From positions 124,001-188,000 of the forward strand of contig CAWHNO010000010.1 of the NCBI GenBank assembly GCA_963830725.1: a DNA stretch of 64,000 bases, written 5' to 3'. Position numbers and translations under genes: made by a program. The notes beneath the pieces were generated by a model, which saw only the letters and a program-made list of their open reading frames with translations, ran no database searches and was not told the DNA's origin. Each line of letters opens with the position of its first letter. The first letter of the stretch is position 1. Shown in pieces: positions 45,724-56,009 of this stretch. The stretch comes from DASSUW01 sp963830725 (GTDB taxonomy: Bacteria; Actinomycetota; Thermoleophilia; Solirubrobacterales; Solirubrobacteraceae).

Positions 45724-46005
45724 CTACGACTTGGCGGCTCGCGTCGCGCGGACGACGATCCCGACGAACGGGAGCAGGATGATCACGCCGATGATGGCTC
45801 CGACGATTCCGCCCCAGTCGAACATGTCGGTATCGCCGATCCCCAGCCAGTCGGTGAAGATCAGATAGCCGAGCGCCGCGCCCGCGAGCCCGAGCACGAG
45901 CGAGAACAGCCAGGACTTCGGACCGCTCAGGCCGCTCCACATGTCCGGCACCAGCAGCCGGCCGATGGCTCCGGCCACGAGGCCCAGTAGCAACGCTCCG
46001 ATCAT
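45724..46005 (-). CDS. GlsB/YeaQ/YmgE-family membrane protein
   Basis: 93 residues with three hydrophobic segments: MIGALLLGLVAGAIGRLL, WLFSLVLGLAGAALGYLI and GGIVGAIIGVIILLPFVGIV. The glycine-rich pattern and length match this stress-associated family. Function unknown beyond stress association. It is convergent with the SMP-30 gene. Confidence 0.85.
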   Translation of the reverse strand: MIGALLLGLVAGAIGRLLVPDMWSGLSGPKSWLFSLVLGLAGAALGYLIFTDWLGIGDTDMFDWGGIVGAIIGVIILLPFVGIVVRATRAAKS

Positions 46006-46098
46006 GGGGTTCCTCCTGGCGGCATCCTAGACCGCGCGCGCCCGTTTCTCATCTCCGGCAAAGTTACGCCCAGACGCCGTGAACCAGAGGAGACCCGG

Positions 46099-47778
46099 AT
46101 GAAGAGCAGCCTCGAGATCGCGCAGGACGCGGTCCTGCAGCCGATCGAGGAGATAGCGGGCGGTCTCGGCCTCGAGCCCGAGGAGTTCGAGCCTTACGGG
46201 CGCTACAAGGCGAAGATCGATCTCTCGGTGACCGAGCGGCTCGCCGACCGCCCGGACGGAAAGCTGATCTGCGTGACGGGCATGACGCCGACGCGGGCCG
46301 GCGAGGGCAAGACCACGACGCTCGTCGGCCTCACGCAGGGGCTCGGCGCGATCGGCAAGCGGCCGGTGGCGTGCCTGCGCGAGCCGTCGCTCGGGCCCGT
46401 GTTCGGCATCAAGGGCGGCGCGGCCGGCGGCGGCCTGACCCAGGTGGTGCCGATGGAGGACCTCAACCTCCACTTCACCGGCGACATCCACGCGATCGGC
46501 GCGGCCAACAACCTGCTGGCGGCGATGCTCGACGCGTCGATCCTGCACGGCAACCCGCACAAGATCGACCAGCTGCGGATCGACTGGCGGCGGGCCGTCG
46601 ACATGAACGACCGCGCGCTGCGGCAGATCACGGTCGGGCTCGGCGGGCGCGCGAACGGCTACCCGCGCGAGAGCGGATTCGACATCACGGCGGCGAGCGA
46701 GGTGATGGCGATCATGGCCGTCTCGCGCGACCTCCAGGACCTGCGCACGAGGCTCGGCCGCATCACCGTCGCGCACTCCTTCGACGGCGCCAAGCCGGTC
46801 ACCGCCGAGGACCTGGGCGCCGCCGGCGCGATGGCGGTGCTGCTCAAGGACGCGATCAAGCCGAACCTGATCCAGACGCTCGAGGGCCAGCCGTGCCTGA
46901 TGCACTGCGGCCCGTTCGCGAACATCGCGCACGGCAACAACTCGCTCGTGGCCGACCTGATCGGGCTCAAGACCGCGGACTACGTGGTCACCGAGTCGGG
47001 CTTCGGGTCCGACATGGGGATGGAGAAGTTCTTCGACATCGTCTGCCGCTTCGGCGCCCTGCGGCCGAACGCCGTCGTGCTCGTCACCACCGTGCGCGCG
47101 ATCAAGCACCACGGTGGCGTCGAGGACGACCCGCGCGTGGGCCGCGCGCACGCGATGAGCGCGCTCGAGACCGGCATGGCGAACGTGCGCCGGCACCTCG
47201 CGATCATCGGCGAGTTCGGGATGCCGGCGGTCGTGGCCGTCAACCGCCGTCCGGGCGACACCGACGAGGAGATCGCGTTCGTCAAGCGCGCCGCGCTCGA
47301 GGCGGGCGCGTTCGCGGCCGAGACCAACGACGGATTCGCGCGCGGCGGCGCGGGCGCGGCCGACCTCGCCTCGGCGGTCGTCGAGGCCTGCGAGCAGCCG
47401 AACGAGTTCCGGCTGCTGTACGACGACGGCGCGCCGATCCGCGAGAAGATCGAGGCCGTCGCCACGCGCGTCTACGGCGCCTCGCGCGTCGTCTTCTACC
47501 TCGAGGCGGAGAAGCGGATCGACACGTACACACGCGACGGCCTCGAGCATCTCCCGGTCTGCATGGCCAAGACGCACCTGTCGCTGTCGGCCGACCCGGC
47601 GCTGCTCAACGCGCCCGAGGGCTTCACGCTCCCGGTGCGCGACATCCGCGCCTATACGGGCGCGGGCTGGCTCGTGCCGCTGTGCGGCGACATCACGCAG
47701 ATGCCCGGGCTCGGCAAGGAGCCGGCCGCGCTCAACGTCGACATCAACGAGGATGGCCGGACGGTTGGGCTCTTCTAG
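46099..47778 (+). CDS. fhs: Formate--tetrahydrofolate ligase
   Basis: A 559-residue ATP-dependent ligase that makes 10-formyl-THF from formate. It shows the P-loop TPTRAGEGKTTTLVGLTQGL, EPSLGPVFGIKGGAAGGG, and the folate/formate-site segments HFTGDIHAIGAANNLL, HGNNSLVADLIGLKTADYVV and TESGFGSDMGMEKFFDI. The stop overlaps the next gene by 26 bases. It supplies one-carbon units, with the cyclodeaminase next door. Confidence 0.95.
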   Translation: MKSSLEIAQDAVLQPIEEIAGGLGLEPEEFEPYGRYKAKIDLSVTERLADRPDGKLICVTGMTPTRAGEGKTTTLVGLTQGLGAIGKRPVACLREPSLGPVFGIKGGAAGGGLTQVVPMEDLNLHFTGDIHAIGAANNLLAAMLDASILHGNPHKIDQLRIDWRRAVDMNDRALRQITVGLGGRANGYPRESGFDITAASEVMAIMAVSRDLQDLRTRLGRITVAHSFDGAKPVTAEDLGAAGAMAVLLKDAIKPNLIQTLEGQPCLMHCGPFANIAHGNNSLVADLIGLKTADYVVTESGFGSDMGMEKFFDIVCRFGALRPNAVVLVTTVRAIKHHGGVEDDPRVGRAHAMSALETGMANVRRHLAIIGEFGMPAVVAVNRRPGDTDEEIAFVKRAALEAGAFAAETNDGFARGGAGAADLASAVVEACEQPNEFRLLYDDGAPIREKIEAVATRVYGASRVVFYLEAEKRIDTYTRDGLEHLPVCMAKTHLSLSADPALLNAPEGFTLPVRDIRAYTGAGWLVPLCGDITQMPGLGKEPAALNVDINEDGRTVGLF

Positions 47779-48290
47779 CGTCGGCGAGCTGCTGGCCGCC
47801 GTCGCCGCTCCCACGCCGGCGCCGGGCGGGGGCTCGTCCGCCGCCGTCGCATGCGCGCTCGCTGCCGCGCTCGTCGAGATGTCCGGGGACGAGCGCGCCG
47901 CGGCGCTGCGGAAGCGGGCGCTCGAGCTGGCGGAGGCCGACCTCGCCTCCTACGCGCCGGTGCTCGAGGCGCAGCGCCTGCCCGCGGACGACCCGACCCG
48001 CGCCAGGCGGCTGCGCGCCGCGCTGTCGGAGGCGTCGGCGGTCCCGCTGGCGCTTGCCGAGGTCGGCTGCGAGGTGGCCGAGCTGGCCGCGGCAGCAGCC
48101 CGCGGCGGCCGGCGCAGCCTCGAGGGCGACGCCACGGCCGGCGCGCTGCTGGCCGAGGCGGCCACTCGCGCGGCCGCGCGCCTGGTCGAGCTCAACCTCG
48201 CCGCGCAGCCGGACGACGCGCGCGTGAGCCGCGCGCGCGAGTACGCGGCCCGCGCGCGCAGCCGCGAGGTCAGAGCTGGGGCTCGACTGA
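47753..48290 (+). CDS. fchA: Formimidotetrahydrofolate cyclodeaminase (FchA-like)
   Basis: About 180 residues: TPAPGGGSSAAVACALAAAL at the N-terminus is the FTCD cyclodeaminase signature, followed by a helical bundle. It converts formimino-THF to methenyl-THF, complementing the formate ligase. ATG 47753 lies inside the fhs end. The frame continues to 48532 without stopping, while a TGA at 48288-48290 in another frame marks the likely end, so an indel near 48270 is possible. The end given is provisional. Confidence 0.72.
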
Positions 48291-48497
48291 GCGGTCGAAG
48301 GCCGGCGCGCCGTCCTCGATCCGCGGAGAGCCGACGGCTCCGTGGGCACCGTGTGCATCTACGAGGGCACCAGCCCCGAGGCCATCCGCGAGCACGCGAG
48401 CCGCGCCGACCTGCCGGCCGACGAGATCATCGCCGTCGCCGACACCGTCATCGTGCGGCCGGATCCGGTGCCCGTCGCTCAAACAGCAGCGCCGTGA
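48291..48497 (+). pseudogene. C-terminal remnant of a DUF4242 protein
   Basis: The frame reads GTVCIYEGTSPEAIREHASR, then ADLPADEIIAVADTVIVRPD, and stops at TGA 48495-48497. This matches the second half of DUF4242 proteins (normally about 85-90 residues). The N-terminal half is missing and no start is present, so it is probably a fragment left by an indel or deletion. Confidence 0.65.
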
Positions 48498-49247
48498 TCA
48501 CGGGGCGCGACTCGGGCGCCGGCTGGTCGTAGTTCGAGTACGGGCGGTTGAGGAGGTGACCGCGGTGGACGAGCGTCGCCGAGCCGCCGCCGTCGAGGTT
48601 GATGGCCTCCGAGGCGCCGAACGAGATCAGGAGCCGCGCCAGCTCGCCCAGCTCGAGCCCGGCGTCGACGCCCGAGCGCCGCCCGTCGCAGCAGACGGCG
48701 AGCAGCTCGTCGTCGCTCAGGCCCAGAGCGCAGCGCGGATAGCGGCCGGCGGTGATGTCGGAGTCGAACTGGGCCGCGCCGCTCGAGAAGCCCTCGCGGT
48801 CGCCGTCGTCGGCGAGCGAGCGACCCTCGCTGACGAGCAGCGGGCCGGCCTGGACGAGGTCGCCGGGCGGGTCGCCGCCGAGCTCGCCGCGGCGGGCGAG
48901 CCGCACCTCGCCGTCGTCGATGTGCACGCACGCGCGGTCGTCGCCCCACGGGGCGGCGATCGGCTCGTGCTCGACGACGGCGCCGTCGATGCGGACCTCG
49001 CCGAGCGGCCGGTAGGGATCGCGCACGAAGAAGCCGGCGACGATCGCCTCCGGATGGCTCTCCGCCGCGCACCAGTGGTCGAGACGCGTCGGCTGCTCGA
49101 AGCACGTCAGCGCGAGCCGCGTGGTGTGCCGCGGGGGTGGCGCACGAGGTACACGGTCGTCTCGTCGCCGTGGCGGTTGCGGATCCGCAGGAGCTCGTAT
49201 TCGATGCCGTCGGACACGGCCGGCGCGAGGCTATCGCGCCCGCGCAT
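48448..49247 (-). CDS. Phosphodiester glycosidase (NAGPA/DUF2233-like), frameshifted
   Basis: About 265 residues when repaired. It shows the family core: FFVRDPYRPLGEVRIDG, a central LSDDELLAVCCDGRR and the motif FGASEAINLDGGGSATLVH near the C-terminus, with the conserved N-L-D-G-G-G-S catalytic region. One base is out near 49128, after VYLVRHPRG, before TTRLALTCFEQPTRLDHW. The family removes phosphodiester-linked sugars from glycans. ATG 49247 is the start. The 3' end overlaps the DUF4242 remnant on the other strand. Confidence 0.72.
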
Positions 49248-49304
49248 CGGGGAATGATCGTCGCCACGAAGGCTCGGTCCTGCGGCCCGGCGCTCCAGAT
49301 CGGA

Positions 49305-49354
49305 TTGACAGTGCTGTAAAGGCTGGCTAGTCTGTCGGTTGACAGAGATGTAAA
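49305..49354 (+). promoter_or_regulatory. Sigma-70 promoter with two operator-like palindromes
   Basis: TTGACAGTGCTGTAAA at 49305-49320 and TTGACAGAGATGTAAA at 49339-49354 are near-palindromes 34 bases apart. TTGACA at 49305 is followed by 17 bases and TAGTCT at 49328-49333, a good -35/-10 pair. They look like TetR/MarR-type sites controlling the truncated transporter gene that follows. The regulator gene is not nearby. Confidence 0.75.
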
Positions 49355-49376
49355 CCCACGCCTTGGAGTCAGTCCC

Positions 49377-49502
49377 GTGCATCGCGACATCCACCCCCCG
49401 GCCGAGCAACGGCCATGGACGGCGCTCGTCCTGCTCGCCATCGCCCAGTTCATGGTCATCCTCGACGTCACGGTGGTGAACGTCGCGCTGCCGTCGATCG
49501 CG
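49377..49502 (+). pseudogene. N-terminal fragment of a major facilitator (DHA2-like) efflux pump
   Basis: MHRDIHPPAEQRPWTALVLL then AIAQFMVILDVTVVNVALPS, the first helix and motif D1-like region of QacA/EmrB-type proton antiporters. After SIAI the sequence becomes the complement of the Usp gene's end, so the other 13 or so helices are missing. It is cut at about 49503, exactly at the stop codon of the Usp gene. It is probably a deletion, insertion or assembly junction. Confidence 0.8.
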
Positions 49503-49503
49503 A

Positions 49504-50049
49504 TTAGGCGGCGGCGAGGGCGTCCTCGTCGGCCGGCCGCACGACGGCGACCTCGCCGGGCGCGTGCTCGAGCAGCCACGCGACGTCGGCGGCGCTGCAG
49601 CCCGTCGGTGTGGGCCGTCCCGGCGGCCACGACCAGCCGGTCGTAGCGCTCGTGCGTCGAGCAGCTCGCGCAGCGCGTGGCGGACCGTGCGGCCGCGGAC
49701 GATCCGGGCGTCGACGGACGACGCCGGCGGCCAGCGCGCGCTGCTCGATCGCCTCCTGGAGCTCGAAGGCGTTGCCGCACGGCGCGCGGGATCGGCGCCT
49801 CGAGCGGCAGCGTCCATCGGCACCGGCACCAGGTAGGCGGGGACGAGCGTCGCGTCCTCGAAGCGGGCGATCCGCAGCGCGGCGTCGAGCGCCCGCACGG
49901 ACAGCTGAGCTGCCGAGGTACGGGAAGAGGATGCGGCGCGTGGGCGGCGCGGCGTCTGCCGCGCGCGCCGGCGGCGGATGACCAGCAGCGCGGCACGGCG
50001 GCGCCTACGGCGATCGACGCCGGTGAGCGAGGAGCAGCGGCCTCGTCAT
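49504..50049 (-). CDS. Membrane-anchored universal stress protein-like (frameshifted)
   Basis: About 180 residues when repaired. A short hydrophobic N-terminus (VGAAVAALLVI) is followed by a Usp fold starting RILFPYLG, with AALRIARFEDATLVPAYL, ARIVRGRTVRHALRELL and YDRLVVAAGTAHTDGL. The stop is TAA at 49504-49506 and the start ATG overlaps the KdpD module stop (ATGA). It may sense nucleotides or stress in the Kdp operon. Several one-base shifts occur. Confidence 0.6.
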
Positions 50050-51166
50050 GGCGGCTTCCACCGTGCCGCTCGGATGCGGTCGGCGACGATCCGCACGTCG
50101 ATGCCCGGCAGGCGCCGCACGAGCCGGTCGGTCAGCGGCTCGGACGAGCCGGCCGCAGCGCCGAGGCGCGGCGCGGGCGTGCCGATCAGCACGTACGTCG
50201 AGCGCGCGCTCGCCGGCGACGCGGGCGGCGACCTCGGGGACGTCGTCGCCGCTCCTCGACGAGCACTCGGCGCCGAGCAGCGACGCCGAGCCGGCGAACG
50301 CGTCGATCTGCTCGCGCTCGGCCTCCGACGGCTCGCTCCGAGCACGATCGAGCACGTCGAGCTCGGCGCCGAGCCGCTGCGCCGAGCGCCAGGCGCGGCG
50401 GATGATCCGCTGCGACGTCGGCTGCGGCGTGACCAGGGCCAGCAGCCGCTCGCCGACCGCGACGGCGTCGCGGCCTCCATCAGGCGGTCCTCGCGCGAGA
50501 CGCCGATGTCGCCCTTCAGCCGCTTGGCCTCGACGTCCTCGGCGACCTGGCGCAGCGCGACCTCGCGCAGCGCCTCGAGGTTCTCGACCCGGAAGAAGCC
50601 GTTGAGCGCGGCCGGCACGCGCGCGGTCGGGTAGACCTTGCCCGCGCGCAGGCGCTCGATCAGCGCCGGCGGGCGTGAGGTCGACGAGCACGACCTCGTC
50701 GGCGCGCCGAGAGCACGGAGTCCGGGAACGTCTCGCGCACGCGCACGCCGGTCAGCTCCGCCACCTGGTCGTTGAGCGACTCGAGGTGCTGGACGTTGAC
50801 CGTCGAGTAGACGTCGATCCCGGCGTCGAGGACGTCGCGCGACGTCCTCGTAGCGCTTGCCGTGCTCGAGCCGGGCGCGTTGGTGTGGGCGAGCTCGTCG
50901 ATCAGGGCGAGCTCGGGCTTGCGGCGCGAGGATCCCGGGCAGGTCCATCTCCTCGAGCGGCACGTCCTTGTAGGTCGACGCGCCGGCGCGGCATCAGCGG
51001 CAGGCCATCGGCCTGCGCCTCGGTCTCCTCGCGCCCGTGCGGCTCGAGATAGCCGATCACGACGTCACGCCCCGCCTCGAGCTCGGCGCGGCCCTCCTGG
51101 AGCATGCGGAAGGTCTTGCCGACGCCGGCGGCCATGCCCGAGGAAGACCTTGTGCCGGCCGGACAT
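50046..51166 (-). CDS. kdpD: KdpD N-terminal sensor module with Usp domain (frameshifted)
   Basis: About 370 residues when repaired. The KdpD domain shows KVFLGMAAGVGKT (Walker A), RMLQEGRAELEAGRDVVIGY, LEPHGREETEAQADGLP, LIDELAHTNAPG and STVNVQHLESLNDQVAELTG. A Usp domain follows (LALVTPQPTSQRIIRRAW). There are no transmembrane, HisKA or ATPase domains. Those functions are in the separate gene at 56847-58198. Stand-alone KdpD modules of this kind occur in some bacteria. Frequent indels mean the gene is read in pieces. Confidence 0.7.
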
Positions 51167-51174
51167 GTCGCGGA

Positions 51175-51603
51175 CGCTGACCCGCCTCCAGGTGGAAGGC
51201 CGCGCGGAAGACGCCGCCTCGCGCAGCGTCCCGGCGGGGTGCTCGGTGAACATCGGGCCCGTCGCCGTCGGTGAGCAGCAGCGACACCTCGGCGATCGCC
51301 GCGCACGGCGGGCGCGCGGCTCGGCGCGCAGCGCCTCGGCGAGCGCGGAGCAGGTCGCGGCGCGCGGCGAGCACCTCCTCGCGCGCGACCGGGATCGCGC
51401 GCCGTGCCCGGCGGCGGCGGCCCTCGGCGCCGCGCGCTCGAGCCGTCGGCGAGGCAGCTGTGCACGACGCGCCAGCCGCGGAGCCGCGCGCGCAGTCGGC
51501 TGGCGCGAGATCGCGCCGCGGCCAGGCGCCGGTCGAGCCGTGCGACCGGTCGCCGCCTTCAGCGCGCGAGCCCAGAGCGGATGCCATGACGCGAGACCGC
51601 CAT
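51175..51603 (-). CDS. Unknown gene between kdpB and kdpD (frameshifted)
   Basis: After kdpB the strand encodes about 130 residues before KdpD, readable in three frames: basic helices (RLAAARSRASRLRARLRGWR, then VVHSCLADG), EEVLAARRDLLRALAEALRA and MFTEHPAGTLREAAFRAAFH. The helical, arginine- and alanine-rich makeup gives no family. It could be a short adaptor, or an N-terminal extension of the KdpD protein, since the reading can continue into VSVRDMSGRHK. The boundaries are uncertain. Confidence 0.4.
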
Positions 51604-51605
51604 CT

Positions 51606-53676
51606 TCACGCCCCGAGCAGGTTGTGGACGACGAGGTCGATGCAGCTTGATGCCGATGAACGGCGCGATCAGGCCGCCGACGCCGTAGATCAGCAGGTTG
51701 CGCCGCAGCAGCGCGGTGGCGCCCACCGGCCGGTAGCGGACGCCGCGCAGGGCGAGCGGGACCAGCAGCGGGATGATCAGCGCGTTGAAGACGATCGCCG
51801 AGATGATCGCCGACTGCGGCGTGCCGAGGTCCATGACGTTGAGCGCGTCGAGCGGGCCGTCCGCGCCGGCCGCGCGTAGGTCGCGGCGAAGACCGCCGGC
51901 AGGATCGCGAAGTACTTGGCGACGTCGTTGGCGATCGAGAAGGTGGTCAGCGCGCCGCGGGTGATCAGCAGCTGCTTGCCGACCTCGACGATCTCGATCA
52001 GCTTCGTCGGATTGGAGTCGAGGTCGACCATGTTGCCGGCCTCGCGCGCGGCCTGGGTGCCGGTGTTCATGGCCACGCCGACGTCGGCCTGCGCGAGCGC
52101 GGGCGCGTCGTTGGTGCCGTCGCCGGTCATCGCCACGAGCCGGCCCGTCGGTCTGCTGCGAGCGGATCAGCTCCAGCTTGGCCTCCGGCGTCGCCTCGGC
52201 GAGGAAGTCGTCGACGCCGGACTCCTCGGCGATCTTGGCCGCGGTGAGGCGGTTGTCGCCGGTGACCATGACGGTGCGGATGCCCATCCGCGCGCAGCCG
52301 TTCGAAGCGCTCGGCTCATGCCCTCCTTGACGACGTCCTTGAGCTCGATGACGCCGAGCACCTGCGTGTCGCGGGCGACGGCGAGCGGCGTCGATCCCTG
52401 GCGGGCGACGCGGTCGAGCTCGGCCTGGGGGCGGGCGGCGCCTGGCCGCCCTCGTCGGCGACCAAGCGCAGGATCGCGTCGCCGGCGCCCTTGCGCAGGC
52501 GCGTGCCGTTGAGGTCGACGCCGCTCATGCGGGTCTGCGCGGTGAACGGCACGAAGCGCGCGTGCTGCGCCTCGAGCTCGTGCTCGCGGATTCCGTACTG
52601 CTTGGCGAGCACGACGATCGAGCGGCCCTCGGGCGTCTCGTCGGCCAGCGAGGCGTACTGCGCGGCCTCGGCGAGCTCGGCCTCCTCGACGCCGGGCATC
52701 GGGATGAAGGCGGCGGCCTGGCGGTTGCCGAGCGTGATCGTGCCGGTCTTGTCGAGCAGCAGCACGTCGACGTCGCCGGAGGCCTCGACGGCGCGGCCGG
52801 AGAGCGCGAGCACGTTGCGGCGCACGAGCCGGTCCATGCCGGCGATGCCGATCGCGCTCAGCAGCGCGCCGATCGTCGTCGGGATCAGCGCGACGAGCAG
52901 CGCGATCAGGATCGTGATCGAGATGTCGGTGCCGGCGAACTCGGCGAACGGCCGCAGCGTGACGACGACGGCGAGGAAGACGATGGTCAGGCCGGCGAGC
53001 AGGATCGAGAGCGCGATCTCGTTCGGCGTCTTGCGCCGCTCGGCGCCCTCGACGAGCGCGATCATGCGGTCGAGGAAACGACTGGCCCGGCTCCTGCGTG
53101 ATCTCGACGACGATGTGGTCGGAGAGCACGCGCGTGCCGCCGGTGACCGCGCTGCGGTCGCCGCCGGACTCGCGGATGACGGGCGCCGACTCGCCGGTGA
53201 TGGCCGACTCGTCGACCGAGGCGATGCCCTCGATGACGGTGCCGTCGCCGGGGATCACCTCGCCGGCCTCGACGACGACCACGTCGCCGCGCGCGAGCTC
53301 GTTGGCCGGCTTCGTCGCCGCCGTCCTCGCAGCCGCGCGACGGTCTGCGTGCGCATCGCGCGCAGCGTCGTCGGCCTGCGCCTTGCCGCGGCCCTCGGCG
53401 ATCGCCTCGGCGAAGTTGCCGAACAGCGACCGTCAGCCACAGCCAGATCGCGACCGTGAACGTGAACCAGGCCGGGTCGCCGCCGCCGCCCGGGGCGTCG
53501 CCGCCGAAGGCCTGGACGATCCAGATCAGCGTCGTCAGCACGGCGCCGATCTCGACCACGAACATGACCGGGTTGCGGGCCATGAGCCGCGGGTCGAGCT
53601 TGCGCGAACGAGGCGGCGACCGCCGCCCGCAGTGATGTCGCGCTCGAACAGCGAGCGGCTCGGGACGGTCGGTCAT
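51606..53676 (-). CDS. kdpB: Potassium-transporting ATPase subunit KdpB (frameshifted)
   Basis: About 690 residues when repaired, the usual length of the P-type ATPase subunit. It shows MARNPVMFVVEIGAVLTTLI, the actuator VVVVEAGEVIPGDGTVIEG and SVDESAITGESAPVI, the phosphorylation site LLLDKTGTITLGNRQ near 52745, and the hinge MTGDGTNDAPALAQADVG near 52100. It hydrolyses ATP for high-affinity K+ import. It lies after kdpC instead of directly after kdpA. About ten one-base indels are seen (for example near 53605, 53435, 53080, 52440, 52300, 52145, 51865). Confidence 0.85.
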
Positions 53677-54240
53677 CGACTGCGCCTCCAGCGGCGATCG
53701 TTGAGCTCGACGACGTTCACGGACTTCGGCCCGGCGAGCCCGAGCAGCGGCCGGCTGGTCGCGTCGTCGACCAGGCTGCGAGCACGTCGCTCGAGCGACA
53801 TGCCGCGCTCGGCGGCGACGCGGTTGGCCTGGATGCGCGCGTTGTCGAACGGAGATCTGCGGGTCGACGCCCGACGCGGAGGTCGTGACCGCGTCCGCGG
53901 GCACGTCCTCGGCCACGAGGTCCGGCGTGAACTGCCGCTCGACGCTTCGAGGTAGTCGTCGCATCGAACCCCTTCAGCTGGTCGGCGAGCGCCTGCTGGT
54001 TGCGGGCCCTGGTTGTTGAAGAAGGTCGCGTCGGCGGCGTACCCGGTGACCGACGGCCGGCTCTGGAACAGGCTCGCGGTCCTTCGAGTAGTCCTGGGCG
54101 ATCAGGCGTGCGGATCGCCGTCGGCCTTGTCGCCGGGAACACGACCTGCGCCACGCCGGTCATGGCCAGCGGGTAGGCGAGGCCGAAGACCAGCGGTCAG
54201 GCCGATGGCGGCGATCGACGGCGATTCTCAGTTCACGCAT
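53673..54240 (-). CDS. kdpC: Potassium-transporting ATPase subunit KdpC (frameshifted)
   Basis: About 190 residues when repaired. It starts MRELRIAV, then LAYPLAMTGVAQVVFP, and the conserved region SRPSVTGYAADATFF, ending ISVRQRA-type and VNVVELNDRR. It is the single-helix stabilising subunit of the Kdp pump. Its ATG overlaps the kdpA stop (TGATG) and its stop overlaps the kdpB start (ATGA), so kdpA-kdpC-kdpB is the real order. It carries many indels. Confidence 0.75.
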
Positions 54241-55918
54241 CAGAAGAGTTGGTCGGTCAGGCCCTGGACCACCGGTCCGAGCAGGAGGGCGGGGACGAAG
54301 GTCAGGAGCGCCGACGATCACGACGACGCCGACGAGCACGACCACGAAGGTCGGCGAGTCGGTGCGGAAGGTGCCCGGCGCCGGCCGGCGCCACGCGCTT
54401 GCCCGCCAGCGAGCCGGCGATCGCCAGCACGACGAGCAGCGGCAGGAAGCGCCCGCCGATCATCGCCAGGCCGCCGAGCACGTTGGCGAACGTGATGCCG
54501 AACTGCTCGGCGTCGGCGGGCTGCAGGAAGCCGGTGTAGCCGGCGAACGCCGAGCCGTTGTTGTTGGCCTGCGAGGTGTAGGCGTAGAGCGTCTCGGACC
54601 AGCCGTTGCGGCCCGGAGTTGTAGATCGACTTCTGCCCGTAGGTGGTCGCGATCGCGAGCGCGCTCGTGACGAGCACGAGCATCGGCACGCCGATCGTGC
54701 CGAACACGGTCAGCTTGACCTCGCGCGCCTCGATCTTCTTGCCCAGGAACTCGGGCGTGCGGCCGACCATCAGGCCGGACAGGAAGACGCCGAGGATGGA
54801 CGAACATCAGCATCGCCGTAGAGGCCCGGAGCCGACGCCGCCGAAGATCGACCTCGCCGGTCTGCATCTCGGCCATCGGGACCATGCCGCCGATGCCCGT
54901 GAGCGACTCCATCGCGCCGTTGACGGCGCCGCACGAGGCGGCCGTGGTGACCGACGACCCAGAGCGCGGTCGACGCGATCCCGAAGCGCTGCTCCTTGCC
55001 CTCCATGTTGAAGCCGGCGACGCCGGCGGCGTCCATGGCGGGCGTCGCAGGCCGTTCTCGGCGATCGCAGACCACGATGACCGCGACGACCAGCAGCGAC
55101 AGCATCGCGGCGTAGATCGCCCAGCCCTGGCGGCGGTTGCCGACCATGCGGCCGTAGACCGAGGTGAGCGCCGCCGGGATCGCGAGGATCAGCAGCAGCT
55201 CGACGAAGTTCGAGAGCCAGGTCGGGTTCTCGAACGGGTGCGCCGAGTTGACGTTGAAGAAGCCGCCGCCGTTGGTGCCGAGCTCCTTGATGACCTCCTG
55301 CGAGGCGACCGGGCCGGCGGTGCAGCGACGTGCGCATGACGCCCTGCGGAGACGCCAGGAGACGAGGCCGACCACCGATCGAGATCGGCAGCAGCACGTA
55401 GACCAGCGTCTTGATGAGATCGCTGTAGAAGTTGCCGATGCTGCGGCCGGAGCGGGCGGCGAGGGCGCGGATGAAGGCGATCGCGACCGCGATGCCGACG
55501 GCCGCCGAGACGAAGTTCTGGACGGCCAGGCCGGCCATCTGCGAGAAGTTCGACATCGTCGTCTCGCCGGCGTAGAACTGCCAGTTCGTGTTCGTGATGA
55601 ACGACGACGTGGTGTTGAACGCGACGTCATACGGCGCCGAGTCGAAGTCCTTGGGGTTCCACGGGTGGATCCCCTGGGTGCGCAGGATCAGGTACAGCAG
55701 CGCCGAAGAAGACGGCGCTCAAGATCAGCGACCGACTTGCGCGTAGCGCCTTCCAGTCCTGCTCGCGGTCGCCGCCGAGCGCGACGATCGCGCGCTCGAC
55801 GATCCCGATGCGCGATCTCGCCGCGGTAGACGCGCGTCATGTAGCCGCCGAGCAGCGGCGTGATCGCGGTGAGGACCGCGACGTAGAGCGCGATCTCGAT
55901 CCAGCCGGCCGCGGTCAT
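54240..55918 (-). CDS. kdpA: Potassium-transporting ATPase subunit KdpA (frameshifted)
   Basis: About 560 residues when repaired, the K+-channel-like subunit. Clear parts are MTAAGWIEIALYVAVLTAIT, PWNPKDFDSAPYDVAFNTTS, NTNWQFYAGETTMSNFSQMA (filter region), GTNGGGFFNVNSAHPFENP, GRTPEFLGKKIEAREVKLTV and the late GGLAMIGGRFLPLLVVLAIA. About 15 one-base shifts interrupt it (for example near 55813, 55740, 55705, 55380, 55325, 55070, 54955, 54796, 54612). Confidence 0.87.
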
Positions 55919-55919
55919 C

Positions 55920-56009
55920 TCAGAACCGCTCCGGCCGCAGCAGCGCGACCATCAGGTAGGCGAAGCACGGCCAGCGCGATGACGAGGCCGACGGCTTCCG
56001 CCCGCTCAT
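55920..56009 (-). CDS. kdpF: KdpF small subunit (locally scrambled)
   Basis: 29 residues ending AYLMVALLRPERF, the typical KdpF tail. Between the ATG at 56009 and that tail, a missing base and an extra base cancel out. The frame given reads RKPSASSSRWPCF, while the neighbouring frame reads EAVGLVIALAVL, a hydrophobic helix as expected. It starts within the small upstream ORF's stop. Confidence 0.72.
   Translation of the reverse strand: MSGRKPSASSSRWPCFAYLMVALLRPERF

Noticed and set aside
50675..51650. Plus-strand frames within the Kdp block
   Set aside because: They are antisense to KdpD and KdpB pieces and change composition at each indel; they contain no family motif.
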